Source: RGIG9041 sp045541455 (GTDB taxonomy: Bacteria; Bacillota; Clostridia; Oscillospirales; QAKW01). From it: DNA of 39,834 nt. Positions 1 through 6,733 of the stretch are shown in pieces. The translations under genes and the position numbers were made by a program. The stretch covers positions 1-39,834 of the forward strand of contig JAZQJA010000048.1 in the NCBI GenBank assembly GCA_045541455.1, read 5' to 3'. The notes under the pieces are model-generated. The model was not told the DNA's origin. It did not search any database and saw nothing but the letters and a program-made list of their open reading frames with translations. Within the stretch, counting starts at the first letter, position 1; each line of letters begins with the position of its first letter.

Positions 1-2
1 GC

Positions 3-56
3 CTCTCACCCAAGTTCCGTTCACTTGTTGTCAGCAGATTTTTAGAGGGAATGTAA
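3..56 (+). CDS. 3' end of an unidentified gene (partial)
   Basis: One frame is open from the left edge to a TAA at 54-56 and reads as a plausible C-terminus (LSPKFRSLVVSRFLEGM). A terminator-like hairpin starts 21 bases after the stop, which is what the end of a transcription unit should look like. The two other forward frames are also open over much of this short stretch, so the reading is only a best guess. I do not recognise the protein. Confidence 0.3.
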   Translation, partial: LSPKFRSLVVSRFLEGM

Positions 57-77
57 AAATATAAAAGGACACGGTTT

Positions 78-113
78 GGGAGACTTCTCATAAGGAAGTC
101 TCCCAGTTTTATT
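78..113 (+). terminator. Intrinsic terminator-like hairpin
   Basis: A 10-bp perfect stem (78-87 with 95-104, GGGAGACTTC/GAAGTCTCCC) with a 7-base loop TCATAAG is followed by AGTTTTATT. The T run is short. It probably ends the gene entering from the left. Its inner part, 83-99, recurs inverted at 651-667. Confidence 0.5.
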
Positions 114-279
114 CGCCAAAGGCGAGTTCTATTGCTTTGCAGTGATATTCGGCTAAAAGCCGAGTGGTATTGCCCTTCGGACAGTTTTTAGTGCGAATAA
201 AATATCACTACGACCAAAGGAAGTAATATCACTTTCACAAAGTGAAAATATCACTCTTTGCACAGCAAAGAATATCACT
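105..279. repeat. Mirrored array of mini-hairpins with 9-bp linkers
   Basis: Linkers of the form AGTNNTATT lie at 105, 125, 141 and 163. The reverse-complement linker AATATCACT lies at 201, 225, 247 and 271. Between linkers sit short palindromes with unrelated stems: CGCC-aaa-GGCG (114-124), GC-ttt-GC (134-140), CGGCT-aaa-AGCCG (150-162), TTCAC-aaa-GTGAA (234-246) and CTTTGC-aca-GCAAAG (256-270). The inserts at 172-182 and 210-224 are weaker palindromes. Linkers are conserved while stems vary but stay self-complementary. The two halves are in opposite orientation, so the whole could also fold as one long hairpin. It resembles a MITE or interspersed palindromic element. No gene is seen here. 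Confidence 0.7.
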
Positions 280-401
280 TATCTTTCTTGTTTGTTGTTA
301 TAAGGGTTTGGGTATCACCCAAAAACCAGCATTTGTACTTACAAATGCGATGCTGGTTATTTTAAATCAACTCGAGAATAAGAATTAGGGGGAATATGAT
401 T
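280..401. other. Non-coding stretch with two further hairpins
   Basis: With the repeat array this completes a gene-free stretch of about 345 bases (57-401). It holds TTTGGGT-atc-ACCCAAA (about 308-324) and a nested hairpin at about 323-358 in which AACCAGCAT pairs with ATGCTGGTT around an inner GCATTTGT/ACAAATGC stem. The hairpin is followed by ATTTTAAAT, not a clean T run, so terminator activity is uncertain. I see no convincing promoter. Confidence 0.4.
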
Positions 402-587
402 ATGAAAAAATGTAGTTTGAAATCAAAAATTTTTCTATCGTTTCAAATTATATTTATTATATTAACTTTTGTGGGTGGAATATTATTGTTTATCGGTAAG
501 ATGGACAATGCAGGGATGTCAGTTTGCTGTGGCGCATTGTCTGTAGCGTTTGGAAGTCTATACAATTCATCAAAGAGTAACAAATAA
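402..587 (+). CDS. Small membrane protein, unknown function (61 aa)
   Basis: I chose the ATG at 402, not the in-frame ATG at 396, because the AGGGGGA Shine-Dalgarno at 387-393 is 8 bases from 402 but only 2 from 396. The product starts with a basic stretch (MKKCSLKSKI), has a hydrophobic segment at about residues 11-32, a short charged linker (GKMDNAG) and a weaker hydrophobic segment at about 39-54 containing a CC pair. It looks like a one- or two-pass membrane miniprotein. I do not recognise a family. It is isolated between the hairpin array and a bidirectional terminator, so it is a stand-alone gene. It could be a toxin-like or regulatory peptide, but nothing in the sequence proves this. 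Confidence 0.5.
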   Translation: MKKCSLKSKIFLSFQIIFIILTFVGGILLFIGKMDNAGMSVCCGALSVAFGSLYNSSKSNK

Positions 588-609
588 TTAAAAAATAATT
601 TATAAAAGA

Positions 610-649
610 AAAAACACCGACAAGATTATCAAAATCTGTCGGTGTTTTT
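610..649. terminator. Bidirectional intrinsic terminator
   Basis: AAAAACACCGACA (610-622) pairs with TGTCGGTGTTTTT (637-649). A-runs and T-runs on both sides let it work on both strands. It lies between the plus-strand small membrane protein and the minus-strand SGNH hydrolase, which converge here. Confidence 0.85.
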
Positions 650-677
650 AACTTCCTTATGAGAAGTAGCCTTTGGC

Positions 678-1655
678 TCACATTTTTTGTTCTATCATAT
701 CTGCAACTGCGTTACCGTAAAGAGCAAACCCTAAATCGTTGGGGTGTAAATATTTGTCACTGAAAAAGCGTTCGTCGTGCGGTATCATATCGTAAATGTC
801 AATAACTTCAAAACCTAAATCAACGGCGATAGAGCGAATGGTATCACGGCAATCACTAAAAGAGTATCCGTTAAAACAATTATCCATATCTGCACGCCAT
901 ATAGGCAGTATTATAAACACGCGGCTTGATGAATGTACCGTTTTTATGCGCTTTAAAAATTCTAATGCGCTGTTGTAAAACAACTCGCGGTCGCGGTGGC
1001 GCCAATCGTTTGTGCCGTATGCAACAGTAACTATATCGGGGGCATCTTTTAACGGTTCAATAATGTTTGCATTAAACTTTGCAGCACCGATTGCGTAACT
1101 GACAATTTCGGCTGACAGCCGCCTTGCAAGTATATTGACATAAGCACCCGACGGCATAATGGCATCATAGCCCTGTGTAATGCTGTCACCGTAACACAGT
1201 ATTTTGCGTTTTTGAACAACCGGTTTTATATAAGCACCGTCACTTATTTCAATGCTTGAAATATCAAAAGTAGACAGCATAGGTAAAAATATTTGCACAA
1301 ACGAATTGTCGTTTGTAAGAGGTATTTCAATGTCGCCTATAGGAGTTATTGTCAAATCTTTAGTAAATTTGTGTATGTATAGACTTTTATCAACGAAAAC
1401 ATCAACCGAACAAAATTTGCGTGATGATGCGCATTTGCAATTAGTTGTTTTTATGATAATTCTTTTTGCATTTGTCTCAAATTCAAGACGTATGGCAGAT
1501 GTCGCACGGGTTTTTTCGATAAACCCTTTTGATTCTTTTTCAAATTCCTGTGCCTGACGTTCGGTCATTCTGCAAAACCGTACCGTTTTGCCGATTTTAA
1601 GTAAATCGACAGCACCCAAAGTTATACTTTTAATCTGTTCAAATGAAAGTTCCAA
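678..1655 (-). CDS. SGNH/GDSL-family hydrolase (325 aa)
   Basis: The C-terminal half carries the SGNH esterase blocks: GDSIT (residues 156-160, nucleophile Ser158), GTND (214-217, oxyanion Asn216) and a terminal Asp300/His304 in SDKYLHPND. The spacing there is D-x3-H, where D-x2-H is usual. The N-terminal ~145 residues look like the beta-sandwich that often precedes this fold. There is no signal peptide, so the enzyme is probably cytoplasmic, acting as an esterase or deacetylase on an unknown, possibly sugar-ester, substrate. I prefer the TTG at 1655. The Shine-Dalgarno AAGAGGTG (1662-1669) overlaps the upstream GTG at 1664 and so cannot serve it, and the predicted transcript start (about 1670) leaves almost no leader for that GTG. 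The gene is transcribed alone. Confidence 0.85.
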   Translation of the reverse strand: MELSFEQIKSITLGAVDLLKIGKTVRFCRMTERQAQEFEKESKGFIEKTRATSAIRLEFETNAKRIIIKTTNCKCASSRKFCSVDVFVDKSLYIHKFTKDLTITPIGDIEIPLTNDNSFVQIFLPMLSTFDISSIEISDGAYIKPVVQKRKILCYGDSITQGYDAIMPSGAYVNILARRLSAEIVSYAIGAAKFNANIIEPLKDAPDIVTVAYGTNDWRHRDRELFYNSALEFLKRIKTVHSSSRVFIILPIWRADMDNCFNGYSFSDCRDTIRSIAVDLGFEVIDIYDMIPHDERFFSDKYLHPNDLGFALYGNAVADMIEQKM

Positions 1656-1676
1656 AAAAATCACCTCTTAAATTGA

Positions 1677-1705
1677 ATTATATTTATCATTATCGTCTCT
1701 GTCAA
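1677..1705 (-). promoter_or_regulatory. Consensus sigma-A promoter for the SGNH hydrolase
   Basis: Read on the minus strand, TTGACA (1705-1700) is followed after exactly 17 bases by TATAAT (1682-1677), a perfect match to both consensus boxes. Transcription should start near 1670, giving a leader that begins at the Shine-Dalgarno. The -35 box shares bases 1704-1705 with the stem of the upstream gene's terminator. Confidence 0.85.
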
Positions 1706-1737
1706 CTAAAAAAAGCGCCGAAGCGCTTTTTTTAGTT
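1704..1737 (-). terminator. Terminator overlapping a stop codon
   Basis: The arms 1704-1718 and 1723-1737 are perfectly complementary over 15 bases. On the minus strand the GC core reads GCGC-TTCG-GCGC, a UUCG tetraloop, followed by a run of seven T. The TAA stop of the minus-strand small gene (1732-1734) lies inside the stem. Confidence 0.85.
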
Positions 1738-2052
1738 GCCGTATCTGTTATTATTGTTGTTACGGTCGTCTTTTCTGTTCAAATCGTCTTTTTTGTTTTG
1801 ATTGTCTTTTCTGTTAAAGTCGTCTTTTTTGTTTTGGTTGTCTTTTCTGTTCTGGTCGTTCATAATATCTCTCCGATTGTTTTGGTGGTTTGGCAACGGA
1901 ATGTCAAAAATGTCACTGTACGACTTGATTTCGTTGTTATCAAGCGGTGCAGTGGGAATAAGCCCTGTGCAGTCTGACATCGAAGCCGTGTGAAAGTCGT
2001 TATCAAACAACTCTCTGTCTGTGTTGTCGTCGTAAGGTAACTGTCTTTTCAT
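1732..2052 (-). CDS. Asn/Lys/Asp-rich small protein, unknown function (106 aa)
   Basis: The first ~60 residues look like a folded, acidic domain with the string SMSDCTGLIP (residues 24-33) and SYSDIFDIPLP (44-54). The last ~45 residues are a low-complexity tail built from near-identical NRKDNQNKKDD units ending in RNNNNNRYGN, encoded by a tandem DNA repeat at about 1755-1860. The frame is open to an ATG at 2109, but I prefer the ATG at 2052: AAAGGG lies 7 bases before it, while 2109 has no good ribosome binding site and a promoter-like sequence falls inside that extension. I have a faint impression that the CTGLIP motif recurs in clostridial hypothetical proteins but cannot confirm it. The charged tail may bind nucleic acid or be disordered. 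Confidence 0.65.
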   Translation of the reverse strand: MKRQLPYDDNTDRELFDNDFHTASMSDCTGLIPTAPLDNNEIKSYSDIFDIPLPNHQNNRRDIMNDQNRKDNQNKKDDFNRKDNQNKKDDLNRKDDRNNNNNRYGN

Positions 2053-2082
2053 TAACTTACCCTTTCTTTTTGAAGCTTCGAT

Positions 2083-2109
2083 ATTATGATGTGCGTAATC
2101 TTTTGTCAT
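2083..2109 (-). promoter_or_regulatory. Possible promoter of the Asn/Lys/Asp-rich gene
   Basis: On the minus strand, ATGACA (2109-2104, one mismatch to TTGACA) precedes CATAAT (2088-2083, one mismatch to TATAAT) with a 15-base spacer, shorter than ideal. A transcript starting near 2076 would have a short leader carrying the Shine-Dalgarno for the ATG at 2052. Confidence 0.35.
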
Positions 2110-2155
2110 ATTCCAAACAATTTTTTCTAATTTTTGATTATTAAAATTTTATATA

Positions 2156-2184
2156 TTGAATTTAAACACTGCTAATGCTATCAT
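2156..2184 (+). promoter_or_regulatory. Extended -10 promoter upstream of trmL
   Basis: TTGAAT (2156-2161), a 17-base spacer, then TATCAT (2179-2184) preceded by TGC, which makes an extended -10 element. The predicted start near 2191 gives a 30-nt leader to trmL. The element lies in the divergent gap with the minus-strand small gene. Confidence 0.6.
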
Positions 2185-2220
2185 ATAACTTAGAAGAAGT
2201 CTTTAAGGAGTAATACAAAA

Positions 2221-2706
2221 TTGATAAATATAGTACTTGTTGAACCGGAAATACCGCAAAATACCGGTAATATAGCACGAACATGTGCTGCCACAGGCAT
2301 GCGTTTACATATTATCGAACCCATTGGTTTTGATATTTCCGAGCGTGCAGTTCGGCGTGCAGGGCTTGACTATTGGCAGTACCTTGACCTGACTGTATAT
2401 AAAAATCTTGACGATTTTTTCAAAAAAAATACCGGCAACTTTTATTTTTGCACAACAAAAGGTAAAAATATATATTCAGATGTAAACTTGAATTGTGATA
2501 ATCTTTATCTTTTTTTCGGAAAAGAAACAAAAGGCCTTGATGAACATTTGCTTAAAGATAATTATGACAGGTGCATTCGAATACCTATGATTAACGATGC
2601 CAGAAGTTTAAATCTTTCTAATTCCGTCGCAGTTATAGGATATGAGGCTTTGCGTCAGCAAGGCTTTCAAAAATTAAAAACCGAAGGGAATCTTACAATA
2701 ATATGA
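2221..2706 (+). CDS. trmL: tRNA (cytidine/uridine-34 2'-O)-methyltransferase TrmL
   Basis: This is a small SpoU-class (SPOUT) methyltransferase that, by family, 2'-O-methylates the wobble base of certain tRNA-Leu species using S-adenosylmethionine. The protein (161 aa, normal for the family) opens with NIVLVEPEIPQNTGNIAR (residues 3-20). It carries LYLFFGKETKGL (95-106) and the C-terminal knot motif with IPM at 121-123 and RSLNLSNSVAV at 128-138. The start is TTG at 2221 with AAGGAG 10 bases upstream. Its TGA overlaps the ATG of the next gene (ATGA at 2703-2706), which suggests translational coupling to the surface protease, although the two functions are unrelated. Confidence 0.93.
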   Translation: MINIVLVEPEIPQNTGNIARTCAATGMRLHIIEPIGFDISERAVRRAGLDYWQYLDLTVYKNLDDFFKKNTGNFYFCTTKGKNIYSDVNLNCDNLYLFFGKETKGLDEHLLKDNYDRCIRIPMINDARSLNLSNSVAVIGYEALRQQGFQKLKTEGNLTII

Positions 2707-4757
2707 AAAAACGCATTTTATCGATGCTTATTAGCACATCATTATTAATATCTGCTTTTTCTTTTGTTACAAACGGCGCACCGTCTGTAACTCCTGATAT
2801 ATTTACAACGACAAATTCAAATATCTATTCGGGTGCCTTGGCTTTTGAGGTGCTAAAACCCACCAAATTGAAAGGCGATTCGTCACTCTCTTATTATAAC
2901 TCGGCAGACCTTGGTTATATGTCTGGTGTTAAAAACCAACTTAATACAGACACTTGCTGGACATTTACACAAAACGAGATAATCGAAGCAAATTTGCGTA
3001 AAACGGGGCAGGGCTCGTTTGACTTGTCAGAGCAGACAATGAAGTTTGAAACATCTTCAATTTATAATTCGGAAAGCGGTTACGAGCGAGATGCAAACGA
3101 GGGTGGCAACGAACTTATGTCACTTGCATATCTTACCCGTAACGGCACTGCGTTTGAAGCACAAGAACCGTTTTCTGAAAGTACTCAGCGCACAGTTGAT
3201 CCGCTTGTGCTTGACCGTTGCGGATATGTAAAAGAAGCACCTATTTGTACAAGCCTTGTTTATGATATGTATCAGTCCAATCCCGATTATTATACAAATG
3301 AAGAAAAACAATTAATGGTTCAAAGTCGTGAGGCGACTATAACGTATATTAAAGATTATATTGTAAAATACGGTGCGGTAGGCAGTTCTATTTTCTTTAA
3401 TTTAAATTTCTTTAATGATGATTTTACAAACTATTGCTATACCAGTATAATGGGCGACCCCAATCATGCAATTACAATAGTCGGCTGGGACGATACTTAC
3501 AGTGCATCCAATTTTAAAAACACGCCTACGGGTGACGGCGCATTTATAGTAAAAAACAGCCACGGTGAAATGCACGGCGGCACATGCTATTTTTACATTT
3601 CTTACTATGACAAGGTGATTGGTACAGAGTTTTTTGCGACAGAATTTGACATCACAAATGACCTTTATGATAACATTTATCAGTATGATAAACAGGGCTT
3701 TGCGGGAAGCGGTTATTTTACTAACGACATTTATGAATGTGTTACTGTAACAAAGTTTTTGGCAAATAACCAAAACGAACAACTTACAGCGGTTTCAACC
3801 TATACAACAAACTTTAACACGACTGTTGAAGTTCTTGTAAATACAACCGGTGCAGAAATAAGCGATGAGTCGTCGTTTATACCGGTTGCAACCAAAACCT
3901 TTAAAGATGCAGGTTATCACCTTTTGGAATTCCCTGCTGTAGACATTGATTGTATGCAGTATGCTGTGGCAATCCGTTATATCTCACAAGGTAGCGCGGT
4001 AACTTTTCCTATCTGTATGAATACTGAGTATATTGCAAACGCAAAACAGGTTGAAAATACAGCTTTTGTCGGTACTGATTTTACAACCCTTATGCCTTTT
4101 GAATCTATTGCGTCTTATAAAAAACTCTCTGCCATGCCTTGCGTTAAAGCGTTTACAAAAAATACAAATTCGCAAGATATAACAAATATAGACTCAACAC
4201 AGAAATTTACCGATGTTGCAAAAGGCAAATGGTATGTAGAGGCGGTTGATTATGCGGTTTCACACGGCGTATTTAACGGAGTTACCGATACAACTTTTGA
4301 GCCTTTGACGCCAATGAACCGTGCAATGTTTGTTAAAGTTTTGGCAAATATGATAAGTGTTGACCTTTCACGTTATAAAAACATTTCAAAATTTGCCGAT
4401 GTACCTGTGTCGTCTTGGTATGCACCTGCAGTTGCATGGGCAAACCAAAACGGTATTGTTTTGGGTGTGTCAGACACAGCTTTTGAACCTTTAACTTTTG
4501 TTTCGCGCCAACAGATGTGCACAATGCTTGTGCGTTATGCAGGCTTTTTGGCAATAGAGTTTGAACAAACAGCACCAAAGGCTGTTTTTGCCGATGATAA
4601 CCTAATACAGAATTATGCAAAACAAGCTGTATATGCTTGCCAGATGGCAGGCATTGTAAAAGGTGTTGATGAACAGAGGTTTTCACCGCGCGCCAGCGCT
4701 ACTCGTGCTGAGGTTGCAAAACTTCTTATGAGCTTTTGCCAAAATTATTTGTACTAA
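2703..4757 (+). CDS. Secreted papain-like (C1A) cysteine protease with three SLH domains
   Basis: A signal peptide covers about residues 1-25. The peptidase domain (about 65-310) has the oxyanion Gln79 in GVKNQ, catalytic Cys85 in DTCWTF, His255 in PNHAITIVGWDD and Asn285 in FIVKNSHG, so the papain catalytic set is complete. A beta-rich region (about 320-480) resembles the lectin-like domain often attached to clostridial C1 proteases. Three SLH repeats follow (about 502-546, 564-613, 629-679), each ending in an R-x-x-x/V-x-x-L-type helix. SLH repeats normally hold proteins on secondary cell-wall polymers, so this should be a surface-displayed protease. It could process surface proteins or act on host or dietary protein; the substrate is unknown. 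It has no internal membrane anchor. Confidence 0.88.
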   Translation: MKKRILSMLISTSLLISAFSFVTNGAPSVTPDIFTTTNSNIYSGALAFEVLKPTKLKGDSSLSYYNSADLGYMSGVKNQLNTDTCWTFTQNEIIEANLRKTGQGSFDLSEQTMKFETSSIYNSESGYERDANEGGNELMSLAYLTRNGTAFEAQEPFSESTQRTVDPLVLDRCGYVKEAPICTSLVYDMYQSNPDYYTNEEKQLMVQSREATITYIKDYIVKYGAVGSSIFFNLNFFNDDFTNYCYTSIMGDPNHAITIVGWDDTYSASNFKNTPTGDGAFIVKNSHGEMHGGTCYFYISYYDKVIGTEFFATEFDITNDLYDNIYQYDKQGFAGSGYFTNDIYECVTVTKFLANNQNEQLTAVSTYTTNFNTTVEVLVNTTGAEISDESSFIPVATKTFKDAGYHLLEFPAVDIDCMQYAVAIRYISQGSAVTFPICMNTEYIANAKQVENTAFVGTDFTTLMPFESIASYKKLSAMPCVKAFTKNTNSQDITNIDSTQKFTDVAKGKWYVEAVDYAVSHGVFNGVTDTTFEPLTPMNRAMFVKVLANMISVDLSRYKNISKFADVPVSSWYAPAVAWANQNGIVLGVSDTAFEPLTFVSRQQMCTMLVRYAGFLAIEFEQTAPKAVFADDNLIQNYAKQAVYACQMAGIVKGVDEQRFSPRASATRAEVAKLLMSFCQNYLY

Positions 4758-4774
4758 CTCTTTATTTCAAAGAG
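4758..4774 (+). terminator. Weak hairpin after the protease gene
   Basis: CTCTTT (4758-4763) pairs with AAAGAG (4769-4774) immediately after the stop codon. No T run follows, so termination would be weak at best. Confidence 0.25.
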
Positions 4775-4789
4775 AATGTGTGTTATAAT
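4761..4789 (+). promoter_or_regulatory. Extended -10 promoter for murA
   Basis: A consensus TATAAT at 4784-4789 is preceded by TGT, giving the extended form TGTTATAAT. The -35 region (around 4761-4766, TTTATT) is poor, as tolerated with an extended -10. The expected start is near 4796, about 28 bases before the murA GTG. Confidence 0.55.
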
Positions 4790-4823
4790 ATAAGTTAATG
4801 TATAAAAAAAGGAGGCGCCTTGT

Positions 4824-6095
4824 GTGGAAAAAATCGTTATAGACGGTCCGTGCAGGCTTGAGGGCGAAGTTGAAATAAGCGGCGGAAAAAATGCCATTGT
4901 TGCAATACTCCCTGCCACAGTAATGGTGCACGGCAAATGTACTATTGAAAATGTTCCAAACATCAGCGATGTGGTTAATATTTTAGAAATTCTGAAATAT
5001 ATGGGCGCTCGTGTAGAATTTATAAATGAAAAAACAGTTGAGATAGATTGCAGTGATATTAAAGAAAAAGAAGTGCCTTACGAATACGCACGCCGCTTGC
5101 GTGCATCGTATTATTTTCTTGGCGCGTTACTTGGCAGATGGAAACGCGCTACTGTTGCAATGCCGGGCGGTTGCTCAATCGGTCTTCGCCCGATTGACCA
5201 GCACACAAAAGGTTTCGAACGTCTTGGTGCTAAAATTGATTGTGAACGCGGTAATGTTTATGCCGAATGTGTAAATAATCTTATTGGTAATCAAATATAT
5301 TTTGATGTTGTATCGGTAGGCGCGACAATTAATGTTATGATTGCTGCGGCAACGGCTGACGGACTTACGGTTATGGAAAATGTTGCAAAAGAACCGCACA
5401 TTGTAGATGTTGCAAACTTCTTAAACTCAATGGGTGCCAACATTTCGGGCGCCGGTACTGATGTTATAAAGGTGCGCGGTGTTAAAAAACTTACCGGCGG
5501 CAGTTACGCTGTTATTCCCGACCAGATAGAAGCGGGCACTTTTATGGTTGCAGCTGCGGCAACACGCGGTGATGTTACAGTTAAAAACGTTATACCTAAA
5601 CATCTTGAGTGCATTTCGCGTAAACTTGCGGAAATGAATGTTAAGGTGATTGAATTTGACGATTATATCCGTGTTATCGGTTCCGGTGTTATAAGCAGCG
5701 CTAATATTAAAACAATGCCATACCCCGGTTTTCCGACCGATATGCATCCGCAAATGGCAGTGCTTATGACGTTGGCAGACGGTGACAGCCGTATTACCGA
5801 AAACATTTGGGAAAGCCGGTTTAAGTATGTTGACGAACTCAGAAAACTCGGTGCATCAATAAGTGTAACGGGCAATGTTGCAACAATTGAGGGTGGAAAA
5901 TCTTTGCTGGGTGCACCCGTTCGTTCGTGTGATTTGCGTGCAGGTGCCGCTATGATTATTGCGGGGCTTGTTTCATCGGGTGAAACTGAGATTGAGGAAA
6001 TTGAATATATCGAGCGCGGCTATGAAAACATTATCGAAAAATTCCAGGGACTTGGCGCAAAAATCCGCAAGGTAACGGTAATGGATACTAAATAA
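4824..6095 (+). CDS. murA: UDP-N-acetylglucosamine 1-carboxyvinyltransferase (MurA)
   Basis: This cytoplasmic enzyme catalyses the first committed step of peptidoglycan synthesis, transferring enolpyruvate from PEP to UDP-GlcNAc. At 423 aa it has normal length for the two-domain EPSP-synthase-like fold. Lys22 (GGKNA) and Cys117 (PGGCSIGLRPID) correspond to the catalytic Lys22 and Cys115 of the E. coli enzyme. The Cys, not Asp, predicts fosfomycin sensitivity. FPTDMHPQM is the conserved substrate-binding loop. The start is GTG at 4824 with GGAGG 7-8 bases upstream. Clostridia often have two MurA paralogues, and the window cannot tell which this is. The cyclophilin gene follows after 14 bases, probably in the same transcript. 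Confidence 0.95.
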   Translation: MEKIVIDGPCRLEGEVEISGGKNAIVAILPATVMVHGKCTIENVPNISDVVNILEILKYMGARVEFINEKTVEIDCSDIKEKEVPYEYARRLRASYYFLGALLGRWKRATVAMPGGCSIGLRPIDQHTKGFERLGAKIDCERGNVYAECVNNLIGNQIYFDVVSVGATINVMIAAATADGLTVMENVAKEPHIVDVANFLNSMGANISGAGTDVIKVRGVKKLTGGSYAVIPDQIEAGTFMVAAAATRGDVTVKNVIPKHLECISRKLAEMNVKVIEFDDYIRVIGSGVISSANIKTMPYPGFPTDMHPQMAVLMTLADGDSRITENIWESRFKYVDELRKLGASISVTGNVATIEGGKSLLGAPVRSCDLRAGAAMIIAGLVSSGETEIEEIEYIERGYENIIEKFQGLGAKIRKVTVMDTK

Positions 6096-6109
6096 AAGAA
6101 GGTGTTAAA

Positions 6110-6580
6110 ATGGTAGTTTTACAACTTGAAAACGGTAAACAAATCGAAATTGAACTTTATCCCGAAATTGCACCCATCACTTGTGAAAACTTTGAAAAAC
6201 TCGTAAAAAAAGGCTTTTATGACGGACTTACTTTTCATAGGGTAATTGAGGGCTTTATGATTCAGGGCGGCTGTCCTTTGGGAACAGGTACAGGCGGTCC
6301 CGGTCACAACATTAAGGGTGAGTTTTTAGCAAACGGTGTTAAAAACGATTTAAAACATACCCGCGGCGTTATCTCAATGGCGCGCTCGATGAACCCCGAC
6401 AGCGCAGGCAGCCAGTTTTTTATAATGCACGACGATGCACCGCATCTTGACGGGCAGTATGCTGCGTTTGGTAAGGTGGTAAGCGGTATGGATGCCGTTG
6501 ACGAAATTGCAACAACAAAAACAACTTTCGGCGACAAACCTGTCACTCCGCAAGTTATCGAAAAAGCATTTATAAAATAA
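6110..6580 (+). CDS. Cyclophilin-type peptidyl-prolyl cis-trans isomerase
   Basis: This 156-residue single-domain cyclophilin has TFHRVIEGFMIQGG (residues 41-54, catalytic Arg44), a SMARSMNPDSAGSQFFI segment and LDGQYAAFGKV. The position matching Trp121 of human cyclophilin A is His (PHLDG), so weak cyclosporin binding is expected, as in many bacterial cyclophilins. It has no signal peptide or lipobox and should assist proline isomerisation in the cytoplasm. It follows murA by 14 bases with AAGAAGGTG as the ribosome binding site, and a terminator comes right after it. Confidence 0.92.
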   Translation: MVVLQLENGKQIEIELYPEIAPITCENFEKLVKKGFYDGLTFHRVIEGFMIQGGCPLGTGTGGPGHNIKGEFLANGVKNDLKHTRGVISMARSMNPDSAGSQFFIMHDDAPHLDGQYAAFGKVVSGMDAVDEIATTKTTFGDKPVTPQVIEKAFIK

Positions 6581-6586
6581 ATTTTC

Positions 6587-6623
6587 AAAAACTTTTGCCA
6601 AGTTATTTGGCAAAAGTTTTTTT
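6587..6623 (+). terminator. Intrinsic terminator after the cyclophilin gene
   Basis: AAAAACTTTTGCCA (6587-6600) pairs with TGGCAAAAGTTTTT (6608-6621), leaving a 7-base loop and a T run. It closes the murA-cyclophilin unit and separates it from the surface-protein locus. Confidence 0.85.
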
Positions 6624-6698
6624 ATTGTTAATATTTTATATAATTTGCACAAAATATTGTGAATTTTAACAAAAAAATTGTCATTTAACCAAAATGTG

Positions 6699-6727
6699 TT
6701 GCAATTAATAACTAATAGGTGTATACT
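6699..6727 (+). promoter_or_regulatory. Promoter of the SipW/TasA surface locus
   Basis: TTGCAA (6699-6704), a 17-base spacer and TATACT (6722-6727) form a good sigma-A promoter with start near 6734. It is the only convincing promoter I can see for the genes from 6852 to 24337. The S10 promoter (TTGCAT-17-TATACT) is nearly the same. Confidence 0.7.
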
Positions 6728-6733
6728 TTGTAT

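Noticed and set aside
1..60. Left edge as the 3' end of a structural RNA
   Set aside because: No CCA end, T-arm or recognisable RNase P, tmRNA or SRP motif; an open frame ending before a terminator is the simpler reading.
201..279. AATATCACT repeated four times at 22-24-base spacing, CRISPR-like at first sight
   Set aside because: The repeat is only 9 bases, the spacers are 13-15 bases and mostly palindromic, the left half is inverted, and no cas gene is present.
3402..3782. 126-codon minus-strand open frame inside the SLH protease gene
   Set aside because: The sense strand has a complete catalytic domain here; the antisense product has no start context and an odd Cys/Ile/Val composition.
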